A stretch of 5,426 bases of DNA, taken from NCBI GenBank assembly GCA_009786275.1, contig WQTL01000321.1, positions 1 to 5,426 on the forward strand, written 5' to 3'. The notes below the pieces were generated by a model that saw nothing but the letters and a program-made list of their open reading frames with translations, searched no databases and had not been told where the DNA came from. This DNA is from Bacillota bacterium (GTDB lineage: Bacteria > Bacillota > Clostridia > Oscillospirales > Acutalibacteraceae). Shown one piece after another: positions 1-5,426 of the stretch. The stretch's first letter is position 1. Each line of letters begins with the position of its first letter. The translations under genes were made by a program, and so were the position numbers.

Positions 1-1332
1 GCCCGAGGGGTAGGAGCCCTCCGGCAGGGAGGCCTTGATCAATACGCTGCCGTCGTCGTCCGCCGCGCCGATGTCGGTGACGGTGGCCTGGGCGCGCTGG
101 TCGCGGCCGTCGCTCTTGTAGGTCAGGGTGCCGGTATCGCCCGCAGCCAAGGTGGCCGCGTTGGCTGCGGTGGTCCGCGCGGCGTAGTAAAACCCCGCGT
201 CGCCCCGGGCCAGCCGCGCCGCGGAGACCCGCTCCTGGGTTTTGCCCGTGCCCATGATGGACTGCACCGTGCCTTCGATGGGGGCCAGCAGCTTGCCGTC
301 CATCTCGAGGATTTCCTCCAGCAGGGCGGCGGTTTTCTCCTGCGATTCGATATCCGCCTTGAGGGTGATGATCTCGTTTTGGGTTTGCAGGGCGCTGTTT
401 TCGGCGGCGCGCTCCTTGTCGGCGGCGTCGCGTTTGGCCTGCTCCAAATCGCGCCCGGCCTTATCGACGTTCCGCGAGGCGCTGAGCAGCTGGTCCTCCG
501 CGCTGCGCTTGTTGTCCTCCAGGGCGCGCCCCGCCGAATCCAGCGCGCGCTGCGCGGAATCGACGCTGTTCTGCGCCGATATGACGCCCTGCTGGGTGGT
601 GAGGTCCGCGGTGAACCTGGCGGCCCTGAGCTCCGACTGGGCTTTGTCCAGGTCCTCCTGCGCCTGCGCCGCGGCCAGGGGCTCCGCGGCGCTATCCAGG
701 GCCCTTTGGGCGCTGTCCGCCTTGGCCTGCGCGGCGTTCACCAGGTCCTCCCTGGCCTTGAGCAGCGCCAGGGCGTAGTCCGCCTGGGCCTCCCACAGCG
801 CGGCCTTGGCCGTGTCGCAGTCCGCCTGCGCGCGCTCCCCCGAGACCTTGAGCTTGTCCGCCAGGCGGTTATAGTCCGTCTGGGCCTGCGACAGCGAGAG
901 CTGCGCGTTGGCCACGGCGGTGGTCGTATCGGCCGCCGCACCGTTTTCGGCGATGGCCAGCTTGTTCTTCGCGATGGCGAGGCTGTTTTTCTGGGACTTG
1001 AGCTGGTCGCGCACGTCCTGCGCGTCGAACTCCAGCAGGACGTCGCCCTCCTCCACAAGCTGGCCGGGCTCCGCCTTGGCCGCTGTGACATAGAGGTTCC
1101 CCGGCAGGGTGATGTCCAGGTCCTCCATGGGCTTGATGGCGCCGGTGAGTGTCACGCGCTCGGTGATCACCCCGGAGGAGGGCTTTTCGGCCTGCACGGC
1201 GGCGGTGGTCATGCCCTCCGCCGCGCGGGAGACCACCGTGAACACCAGCATCAGCCCGAAGAACCCCGCGAGCAGCTTGGCCGCCGTGCGCTGGGTCTTA
1301 TTTTGAATCTTCGGCAATTTGGGCAGCTTCAT
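1..1332 (-). CDS. HlyD/MFP-family efflux transporter adaptor subunit, 3' end beyond the window
   Basis: The reading frame is open from the ATG at 1332 to the window edge, giving 444 residues without a stop; the C-terminus is missing. Seen in the sequence: a short basic N-terminus, then one hydrophobic segment (about residues 20-34) with no cleavage motif, so the protein is probably membrane-anchored and faces outward. The first lipoyl half lies at about residues 76-103 (PGQLVEEGDVLLEFD), followed by a very long Ala/Asp/Gln/Arg-rich coiled coil (about 104-343). The second lipoyl half has APIEGTV at 350-356, and the start of a beta-barrel domain runs from about 370 to the edge. This order is typical of membrane-fusion adaptors such as HlyD, MacA and the Bacillus YknX. 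By family knowledge it would bridge to a MacB-like ABC permease and ATPase, expected past the left edge. It starts 21 nt after the lipoprotein gene, behind a good ribosome site, so the two are very probably co-transcribed. The substrate cannot be told. Confidence 0.5.
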   Translation of the reverse strand, partial: MKLPKLPKIQNKTQRTAAKLLAGFFGLMLVFTVVSRAAEGMTTAAVQAEKPSSGVITERVTLTGAIKPMEDLDITLPGNLYVTAAKAEPGQLVEEGDVLLEFDAQDVRDQLKSQKNSLAIAKNKLAIAENGAAADTTTAVANAQLSLSQAQTDYNRLADKLKVSGERAQADCDTAKAALWEAQADYALALLKAREDLVNAAQAKADSAQRALDSAAEPLAAAQAQEDLDKAQSELRAARFTADLTTQQGVISAQNSVDSAQRALDSAGRALEDNKRSAEDQLLSASRNVDKAGRDLEQAKRDAADKERAAENSALQTQNEIITLKADIESQEKTAALLEEILEMDGKLLAPIEGTVQSIMGTGKTQERVSAARLARGDAGFYYAARTTAANAATLAAGDTGTLTYKSDGRDQRAQATVTDIGAADDDGSVLIKASLPEGSYPSG

Positions 1333-1338
1333 GGAAAA

Positions 1339-1346
1339 TTCTCCCG
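1339..1346 (-). promoter_or_regulatory. Ribosome binding site of the HlyD-type adaptor gene
   Basis: On the minus strand this reads CGGGAGAA, with GGGAG ending 8 nt before the ATG at 1332. It lies inside the 21-nt gap between the two minus-strand genes. The gap has no room for a terminator and shows none, which supports one transcript. Confidence 0.5.
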
Positions 1347-1353
1347 CAAACCA

Positions 1354-3696
1354 CTATTTTTCATCCAGGTAAAGCTTCGTATCCGCCACGATCTTCGCCG
1401 CGGCCTCCTCGGGGGTCATGGAGCCGTCCAGCAGGGATTTCATCCGGGCGGCCACGGCGGCCTTCACGGTCTCATCGGTGAACAGCGGCGTGGTCAGGCT
1501 GTCGCACAGGGCGAGGAAGCCCATGTCGTCCAGCGCAACGCCGGACCGCTCGAAATACATCTCCTTCAGGCTGTCCAGGGTGCTTTGCAGCGAGGCGCGG
1601 TTGACGGGCAGGCCGTCGAAGAGGTTGCTGTCCTGCACTTCGGAGGACAGCAGCATGGCGGCGAATTGCTCGGCCAGTTCCTGCTGCTTGCCGGCGGAGA
1701 CCACGCCCACCCCGCAGCGGGGGGTGAACTGCCCCTGCCCGAAGAGGGATTGCAGCGCCATATCGCTGTTATCGCCGAGGTTTGAGAAGATCATCATCAG
1801 CGGGCCCATGCCGGTGATCTGCTGCACACAGCTGAGCGCGTTGCCCTGGGCGACCTCCATGACGGCCCGGGGGTCCATCTGCACCGCCTGGCGGCCGTTG
1901 GTGATGAACATGCCCATGCGGCGGCCGTCCGTGGCCTGCGGCGTGGCCTTCTTCAGCGCGTCGCTGAGGGCCAGGGCGTCGGTGAGGTAGGCTGCCAGGG
2001 CGGCCTCGTCCAGGCTGCCATTGGCATTGGTGAAGGAGGAAACGCATGCCTCGTAGTAGTCCATGAGCATGCCCGTGTTCTCGTCATAGAGGCTGTCCGG
2101 CGCGCGTAAGATGGGGGTTGTCGCGGCGGACTGCGCGGGCCAGTTCTCCACGGTTTGCATCAGGGTCTCCAGGGAGGTGAACTTCGCCAGGGCTGCCTTG
2201 TCGCCCACCATGGCCGGGAAGCCGAAGAGGGCGGGCAGGCCGTAGATCTTGCCGTCTTTGGCATAGGCGTTGGTGAGGTTCTGCATGAGGCCGGTCTGTT
2301 TCTTAGCCAGCGCCGTGATATCCTTCAGCACACCCTTTTCGATGTAGGAGCGGATGGGCAGGCCGTCCAGGATCAGCAAATCCGGCCCCTTGCCGGCCAG
2401 GAGCGAGGTGTTCAGCGCGCGCACCACGTCGTCCGCAGTGGCCGCGTCGCCGCCCTCCTCCATGCCCACCTGCAGTTTTACACGCACAGATGGGTTTTTC
2501 TTTTGAAATTGGCCGATGGCCAGGCGCACCGTGCTACTGTCGTTCAGGCTGAACACGGTGAGGGTGGTGTCGGGCTCGGCGGGGAGGCTCTCGTCGAAGC
2601 GGAAACGCAGCAGCTGCGTGCCCTCGCCGCCGGTGAGGGCGTCGCCGCTGAGGAAGGCGTAGTAGGCCCCCGCGCCGTCGCCGAACAGGCCCTCCAGGCT
2701 TAAGGTGGGCATCACCAGGGAGGTCAGCTCGCCGTCCACGACCGTTTTCCAGGCGTCGCCCTCCCGGCGGTAGACCCCGCCCGCGTCGCCCAGGAGCAGG
2801 CCGTCTTTATCCAGGCCGACATAGGTGCTGCCGTCCAGGGCGTCGAAGGCCGTCGTATCGAGCTTCTCGCCGGTGGCCAGGTCAAAGAGGTTGATCTCCC
2901 GCTTGCCGGTATCGGCCAGGGCCAGGGTGTTCTCGAACACGGCCATGCTCGCGCCGCTGTTGCCGCCGATGCGGCCCATGCCACCCATGCCCATCTCGCC
3001 GCCCGAGGTGAGCGAGCGGACCTTCTTGCCCGCGGCGTCGTACTGAACGACTTCGCCGCGCATGTAGGAGATGAGGAAGCCGTCGTCCAGGGCGACCACG
3101 CCCCGGGGGATCATCATGTTGTCCATGCGCACGCCCTGCTGCGGGCCGCCGCCCTGGGGGCCGCCCTGCGCATTGCCGCCGGGGCCCTGCGGAGCATTGC
3201 CGCCCGGCGCGGGCGCGGCGCCCTGCGGGTTGGCCGCGGTGATCGGGCCGCCTCCCGTGGTGGCTCTGCCGCCGGCCGCGCCCTGCTGTATGAACATGCC
3301 GCCCATGTCGCTCCAGTCGGGGGTATCGATGGTCCCGGCGGCTTTGCCGTCTTTAGAGCAATAGAGCTTTGTGCCCTCCTCGCCGCTGACAATGGCGTAT
3401 ACCGTGCCGTTCGGGGCCTCGGAAACGCTTGTGGCGGCCAGGCCTTCCAGCCAGGGGACGCGCACGCCGGCGGTACCGTGCACATAACGCAGGACCGCGC
3501 CGTCATCGGTCTGGGCGTAATAGATCAGCGCGCCGTCCTTCATGGCGCAGTAGAGCACACTGCCCGCGTTTTCCGGCAGGGCGATGGGCTCCTCGGCGTA
3601 GCGGCCCATGGCCTTGGCCGTGCCGCCGCAGCCCGCGAGGGCGCCCGCAACCAAGGCGCAGCTAAGTAAAATGGCCATCCAATGCTTGCAGCGCAT
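1354..3696 (-). CDS. Lipoprotein with propeller-like N-terminal half and extracellular solute-binding (SBP family 1) C-terminal half
   Basis: The protein has 780 residues from the ATG at 3696. That start is chosen over the in-frame ATGs at 3756 and 3729 because it has GGGAGG 8 nt upstream, begins a proper signal peptide, and lies downstream of the predicted promoter, whose -35 and -10 overlap the earlier starts. A lipobox LAGC (residues 20-23) follows a hydrophobic stretch, so the mature protein should be lipid-anchored at Cys23 outside the cell. Residues about 30-370 contain roughly six short beta-type repeats of the kind 'GALIYYAQTDDGAVLRYV', suggesting a beta-propeller. They are broken by a Gly/Pro/Gln-rich stretch (about 135-190) and a Met/Gly-rich one (about 232-245). 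From about 377 the protein reads as a type 1 solute-binding protein: TLTVFSLNDSS, FQKKNPSVRVKLQ, GKGPDLLILDG (about 435), KIYGLPALFGFP (about 480-495) and a late GLPVNRASL (about 694). Such C-terminal domains are usually sugar-binding, but the ligand here is unknown. At 780 residues it is much longer than the usual 400-500. It may sense or deliver a ligand for the exporter implied by the next gene. Confidence 0.5.
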   Translation of the reverse strand: MRCKHWMAILLSCALVAGALAGCGGTAKAMGRYAEEPIALPENAGSVLYCAMKDGALIYYAQTDDGAVLRYVHGTAGVRVPWLEGLAATSVSEAPNGTVYAIVSGEEGTKLYCSKDGKAAGTIDTPDWSDMGGMFIQQGAAGGRATTGGGPITAANPQGAAPAPGGNAPQGPGGNAQGGPQGGGPQQGVRMDNMMIPRGVVALDDGFLISYMRGEVVQYDAAGKKVRSLTSGGEMGMGGMGRIGGNSGASMAVFENTLALADTGKREINLFDLATGEKLDTTAFDALDGSTYVGLDKDGLLLGDAGGVYRREGDAWKTVVDGELTSLVMPTLSLEGLFGDGAGAYYAFLSGDALTGGEGTQLLRFRFDESLPAEPDTTLTVFSLNDSSTVRLAIGQFQKKNPSVRVKLQVGMEEGGDAATADDVVRALNTSLLAGKGPDLLILDGLPIRSYIEKGVLKDITALAKKQTGLMQNLTNAYAKDGKIYGLPALFGFPAMVGDKAALAKFTSLETLMQTVENWPAQSAATTPILRAPDSLYDENTGMLMDYYEACVSSFTNANGSLDEAALAAYLTDALALSDALKKATPQATDGRRMGMFITNGRQAVQMDPRAVMEVAQGNALSCVQQITGMGPLMMIFSNLGDNSDMALQSLFGQGQFTPRCGVGVVSAGKQQELAEQFAAMLLSSEVQDSNLFDGLPVNRASLQSTLDSLKEMYFERSGVALDDMGFLALCDSLTTPLFTDETVKAAVAARMKSLLDGSMTPEEAAAKIVADTKLYLDEK

Positions 3697-3702
3697 AGAA
3701 AG

Positions 3703-3710
3703 TTCCTCCC
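3703..3710 (-). promoter_or_regulatory. Ribosome binding site deciding the lipoprotein start
   Basis: On the minus strand this reads GGGAGGAA, with GGGAGG ending 8 nt before the ATG at 3696. The in-frame ATGs further upstream (3756 and 3729) have no comparable site, so this element fixes the start immediately before the signal peptide. Confidence 0.5.
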
Positions 3711-3720
3711 GTTTCTTGAA

Positions 3721-3733
3721 TACAATCATTGTA
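3721..3733. promoter_or_regulatory. Perfect palindrome TACAAT-C-ATTGTA, candidate operator
   Basis: Two 6-nt arms match exactly around one central base. The palindrome covers the whole proposed -10 hexamer of the lipoprotein operon and reaches the expected transcription start, which is a classic place for a repressor to bind. The arms carry TACA and TGTA, as in the BlaI/MecI and CopY operators, but the spacing is 5 nt rather than the 2 nt of a cop box, so no regulator family is assigned. A 13-nt palindrome in AT-rich DNA can arise by chance. Confidence 0.5.
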
Positions 3734-3756
3734 ACATGCCCGTATGTGCATATCAT
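3728..3756 (-). promoter_or_regulatory. Predicted sigma-A promoter of the lipoprotein-adaptor operon
   Basis: On the minus strand there is a -35-like ATGATA (3751-3756, 4 of 6 matches to TTGACA), a 17-nt spacer, and a -10 TACAAT (3728-3733, 5 of 6). A TG one base upstream of the -10 makes it an extended -10 promoter. The start of transcription would fall near 3721, giving a leader of about 25 nt that includes the ribosome site. The prediction is by eye and consensus only. Confidence 0.5.
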
Positions 3757-3779
3757 ATTGAAAGAATGAAATCTGGATG

Positions 3780-3814
3780 TTAGATTTTAGATTTTAGACA
3801 TTAGATTTTAGATG
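3780..3814. repeat. Five tandem 7-nt units, left array
   Basis: The stretch divides exactly into TTAGATT, TTAGATT, TTAGACA, TTAGATT and TTAGATG. All five units share TTAGA, and only the last two bases vary. A degenerate sixth unit (CTGGATG, 3773-3779) may precede it. The array is non-coding and sits between two divergent genes. Its mirror copy is at 3862-3896. Confidence 0.5.
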
Positions 3815-3818
3815 CCTA

Positions 3819-3847
3819 TTGCATTGCCGGGAATAGTATGATAAAAT
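3819..3847 (+). promoter_or_regulatory. Candidate sigma-A promoter of metG
   Basis: A -35-like TTGCAT (3819-3824, 3 of 6 matches) and a -10 TAAAAT (3842-3847, 5 of 6) are separated by the ideal 17 nt. Both lie in the loop of the inverted repeat. Transcription would begin near 3854, so the leader of about 59 nt would contain the right heptamer array but not the left. The -35 is weak, and other starts are possible. Confidence 0.5.
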
Positions 3848-3861
3848 AGCGTTGCCGCATT

Positions 3862-3896
3862 GGAATCTAACATCTAATGTCTATAATCTGATATCT
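3862..3896. repeat. Five tandem 7-nt units, right array in opposite orientation
   Basis: The stretch divides into GGAATCT, AACATCT, AATGTCT, ATAATCT and GATATCT. Every unit ends in TCT, the complement of the AGA shared by the left array. It ends just upstream of the metG ribosome site, so it would lie in the metG leader if the promoter at 3819-3847 is used. Confidence 0.5.
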
Positions 3897-3901
3897 GGAA
3901 C

Positions 3902-3905
3902 GGAG
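3902..3905 (+). promoter_or_regulatory. Ribosome binding site of metG
   Basis: GGAG lies 7 nt before the ATG at 3913. It is the only purine-rich site close enough and supports that start, which also gives the N-terminus expected for the family (KYYITVAIPYA). Confidence 0.5.
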
Positions 3906-3912
3906 TGACCCC

Positions 3913-5426
3913 ATGAAGCCCAAGTACTACATCACCGTCGCCATCCCCTACGCCACGCGCAAGCCGCACATCGGCAACTGCTATGATTACGTGGCGGCAG
4001 ACACCATCGCGCGGTGGATGCGAATGCGGGGCTTCGACGTGTGGTTCCTCGCCGGCACGGACGAGCACGGACAGAAGGTGGAGGCCTACGCCGCGCAGGA
4101 GGGCATCAGCCCGCAGGAATACGCCGACAGGATCACCGGCACGATCAAAGAGGTGTTCACGGCCCTGGAGATCAGCAACGACCAGTTCATCCGCACCACC
4201 GACGGCTATCACATGGCCGCGGTGTCGAACGAATTCCAGCAGCTGTGGGACCAGGGCGATATCTACAAGAGCGAATACGAGGGGCTCTACTGCACCCCCT
4301 GCGAGAGCTTCTGGACGCAGTCTGACCTCGCGGACGGCAAGTGCCCCGAGTGCGGGCGCGAGGTGGCCCCCGCCAAGGAGGAGTGCTATTATCTGCGGCA
4401 GAGCAAGTACCAGGCCTGGCTGGAGCAGTACTTCGAGGACCACCCGGATTTCATCGTGCCGCGCAGCCGCATGAAGGAGATGGTCAATTCCTTCCTCAAG
4501 CCCGGCCTGCAGGATCTCTGCGTGACGCGCAGCACCATCACCTGGGGCGTGCCCGTGCCCTTCGACCCGAAGCACGTGATGTACGTGTGGGTGGACGCGC
4601 TTTCGAACTACATCACCGCGCTGGGCTTCGACACCAAGGAGAACAGCGAGGCCTTCAGGAAGTACTGGCCCGCCGACCTGCAGGTCATCGGCAAGGACAT
4701 CTGCCGCTTCCACACCATCACCTGGGCGATCATGCTCCACGCCCTGGGGCAGGAGCTGCCCAAGCGCGTGTTCGCCCACCCGTGGATGCTGTTCGGCGAC
4801 GGCAAGATGAGCAAGTCCACCGGCAACGTCATCTACGCCGACGAGCTGGCGCGGGTCATCGGCAGCGACGCGGTGCGCTACTACATGCTGGCAGAGATGC
4901 CCCTGGCCGTGGACGGCAGCATCACCCGGGAGAACGTGGTCGAGCGCTACAACGGCGACCTCGCCAACGTGCTGGGGAACCTGGTCAACCGCACGCTCGC
5001 CATGACGAACAAGTATTTCGGCGGGATAATTCCGGATTTCCCGCGCGAGGTCACGGCCCTGGAGGAAGAATTGCAGGCCTTCGCCTTGAACACCGTGGAG
5101 GAGTTCACCGCCGCCATGGAGGATTGCCGCCTGGCCGACGCCATGTCCACTGTGATGGCGCTGGCCAAGCGCTGCAACAAGTATATCGACGAGACCGCGC
5201 CCTGGGCCCTTGCCAAAGACGAAGCCAGGCGCGCGTATCTCGGCACTGTGCTGTACCACCTGCTGGAGTGCATACGCTTTTTGGCGGCGCTGTTCGCCCC
5301 GGCGATGCCCCAAGCCGCACGGAGCATCCTGCGGCAGCTGCGGCCGGACTGCGACCCGGAGGCCGCGCTGGAGGGCATCCGGGACACCCTGGGGCGCTTC
5401 GGCTGGCTGGCGAACGGCACGAAGGT
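3913..5426 (+). CDS. metG: Methionyl-tRNA synthetase, 3' end beyond the window
   Basis: This cytoplasmic class I enzyme charges tRNA-Met with methionine using ATP, for both initiation and elongation. There are 504 full codons visible before the window edge. The Rossmann catalytic core begins with YYITVAIPYA and the signature PHIGN (residues 18-22, HIGN in place of the usual HIGH), followed by the strongly conserved AGTDEHGQK. A zinc knuckle in the connective domain has Cys127, Cys130, Cys144 and Cys147 (CTPC and CPEC), with FWTQSDL between them. WVDALSNYITALGF and the KMSKS loop (residues 298-302, in GKMSKSTGNV) complete the active site. The helical anticodon-binding domain shows NKYIDETAPWALAK, whose Pro-Trp is typical of anticodon recognition in the family. 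Bacillota MetRS proteins are commonly about 640-660 residues with a C-terminal tRNA-binding domain, so roughly the last quarter may be missing. It is divergent from the lipoprotein operon and functionally unrelated to it as far as can be seen. Confidence 0.5.
   Translation, partial: MKPKYYITVAIPYATRKPHIGNCYDYVAADTIARWMRMRGFDVWFLAGTDEHGQKVEAYAAQEGISPQEYADRITGTIKEVFTALEISNDQFIRTTDGYHMAAVSNEFQQLWDQGDIYKSEYEGLYCTPCESFWTQSDLADGKCPECGREVAPAKEECYYLRQSKYQAWLEQYFEDHPDFIVPRSRMKEMVNSFLKPGLQDLCVTRSTITWGVPVPFDPKHVMYVWVDALSNYITALGFDTKENSEAFRKYWPADLQVIGKDICRFHTITWAIMLHALGQELPKRVFAHPWMLFGDGKMSKSTGNVIYADELARVIGSDAVRYYMLAEMPLAVDGSITRENVVERYNGDLANVLGNLVNRTLAMTNKYFGGIIPDFPREVTALEEELQAFALNTVEEFTAAMEDCRLADAMSTVMALAKRCNKYIDETAPWALAKDEARRAYLGTVLYHLLECIRFLAALFAPAMPQAARSILRQLRPDCDPEAALEGIRDTLGRFGWLANGTK

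Larger units (their letters stand above)
3782..3896. repeat. Long imperfect inverted repeat (32-nt arms, 51-nt loop)
   Basis: The left arm 3782-3813 pairs with the right arm 3865-3896, with 4 mismatches in 32 positions. The inner 24 positions (3790-3813 against 3865-3888) have only 2. The 51-nt loop (3814-3864) is different in composition and holds a candidate metG promoter. The element is about 115 nt with no reading frame of its own, which would fit a small non-autonomous mobile or extragenic palindromic element, or a regulatory cruciform. It is not needed as a terminator, because both neighbours read away from it. A 7-nt direct repeat ATCTGGA occurs at 3771-3777 and 3893-3899, but the right copy overlaps the arm, so it is weak evidence of a target duplication. 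Confidence 0.5.

Noticed and set aside
379..1785. A long open frame of 468 codons on the plus strand opposite the adaptor and the end of the lipoprotein gene
   Set aside because: It crosses the boundary of two well-supported minus-strand genes and has a low-complexity Gly/Leu/Arg/Gln-rich translation. It is a shadow of the biased codons of the coiled coil.
3697..3756. Longer lipoprotein with 20 extra N-terminal residues starting at 3756
   Set aside because: The extension would put charged residues before the signal peptide, lacks a ribosome site, and overlaps the predicted promoter. The ATG at 3696 has both a strong site and a proper lipoprotein signal.
3782..3896. Inverted repeat as a rho-independent terminator
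   Set aside because: Both flanking genes read away from it, the stem is AT-rich, the loop is 51 nt, and no T-run follows.
3780..3896. CRISPR array
   Set aside because: The units are only 7 nt, are contiguous without spacers, and face each other in two blocks. No cas gene is present.
3757..3912. T-box or SAM riboswitch upstream of metG
   Set aside because: metG in Bacillota is sometimes controlled this way, but the region has no T-box core (TGGNACCGCG) and no GC-rich stem set expected of a SAM riboswitch. It is also too short for either if transcription starts near 3854.
3874..5313. A long open frame of 479 codons on the minus strand opposite metG
   Set aside because: It lies antisense to an unmistakable metG. 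Its His/Val/Leu/Gly-rich translation has no recognisable domain, and GC-rich third positions routinely leave such frames open.

Overview
The window looks like a piece of chromosome from a high-GC member of the Bacillota (Clostridia-like, perhaps an uncultured gut lineage). The lineage is an inference. It rests on strong GGGAGG-type Shine-Dalgarno sites, a lipoprotein solute-binding protein, a membrane-anchored HlyD-type adaptor, and a zinc-ribbon methionyl-tRNA synthetase, all with GC-rich third codon positions. The window holds three protein genes around one AT-rich divergent intergenic region. Two of the genes run off the edges.

Left part, minus strand (about 1-3696). A two-gene operon is transcribed right to left. 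The first gene (1354-3696) encodes a large lipoprotein. It has a propeller-like N-terminal half interrupted by a Gly/Pro/Gln/Met-rich segment, and a C-terminal half that reads as a family 1 extracellular solute-binding protein. The second gene starts 21 nt later. It encodes an efflux adaptor of the HlyD/MFP type (444 residues visible, C-terminus beyond the left edge), with an N-terminal membrane anchor and split lipoyl halves around a coiled coil of about 240 residues. In Gram-positive bacteria such adaptors usually sit next to MacB-like ABC exporter genes, which would be expected just beyond position 1. A binding protein paired with an export-type adaptor is unusual.

Middle (3697-3912). The 216-nt divergent region is strikingly AT-rich against its surroundings. 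It carries a good extended -10 promoter for the lipoprotein operon with a perfect palindrome over the -10 and start site. It also carries two facing arrays of five 7-nt units that form a long imperfect inverted repeat, and a plausible promoter for the rightward gene in the loop between the arrays.

Right part, plus strand (3913-5426). This is metG, methionyl-tRNA synthetase: 504 complete codons are visible and the C-terminus is missing at the right edge. It is a housekeeping gene and probably has no functional link to the operon on the other side. No tRNA, rRNA, CRISPR array, transposase gene or riboswitch was seen.

[Format note: the original answer gave no feature confidence values; the uniform 0.5 is a placeholder required by the schema, not an estimate.]
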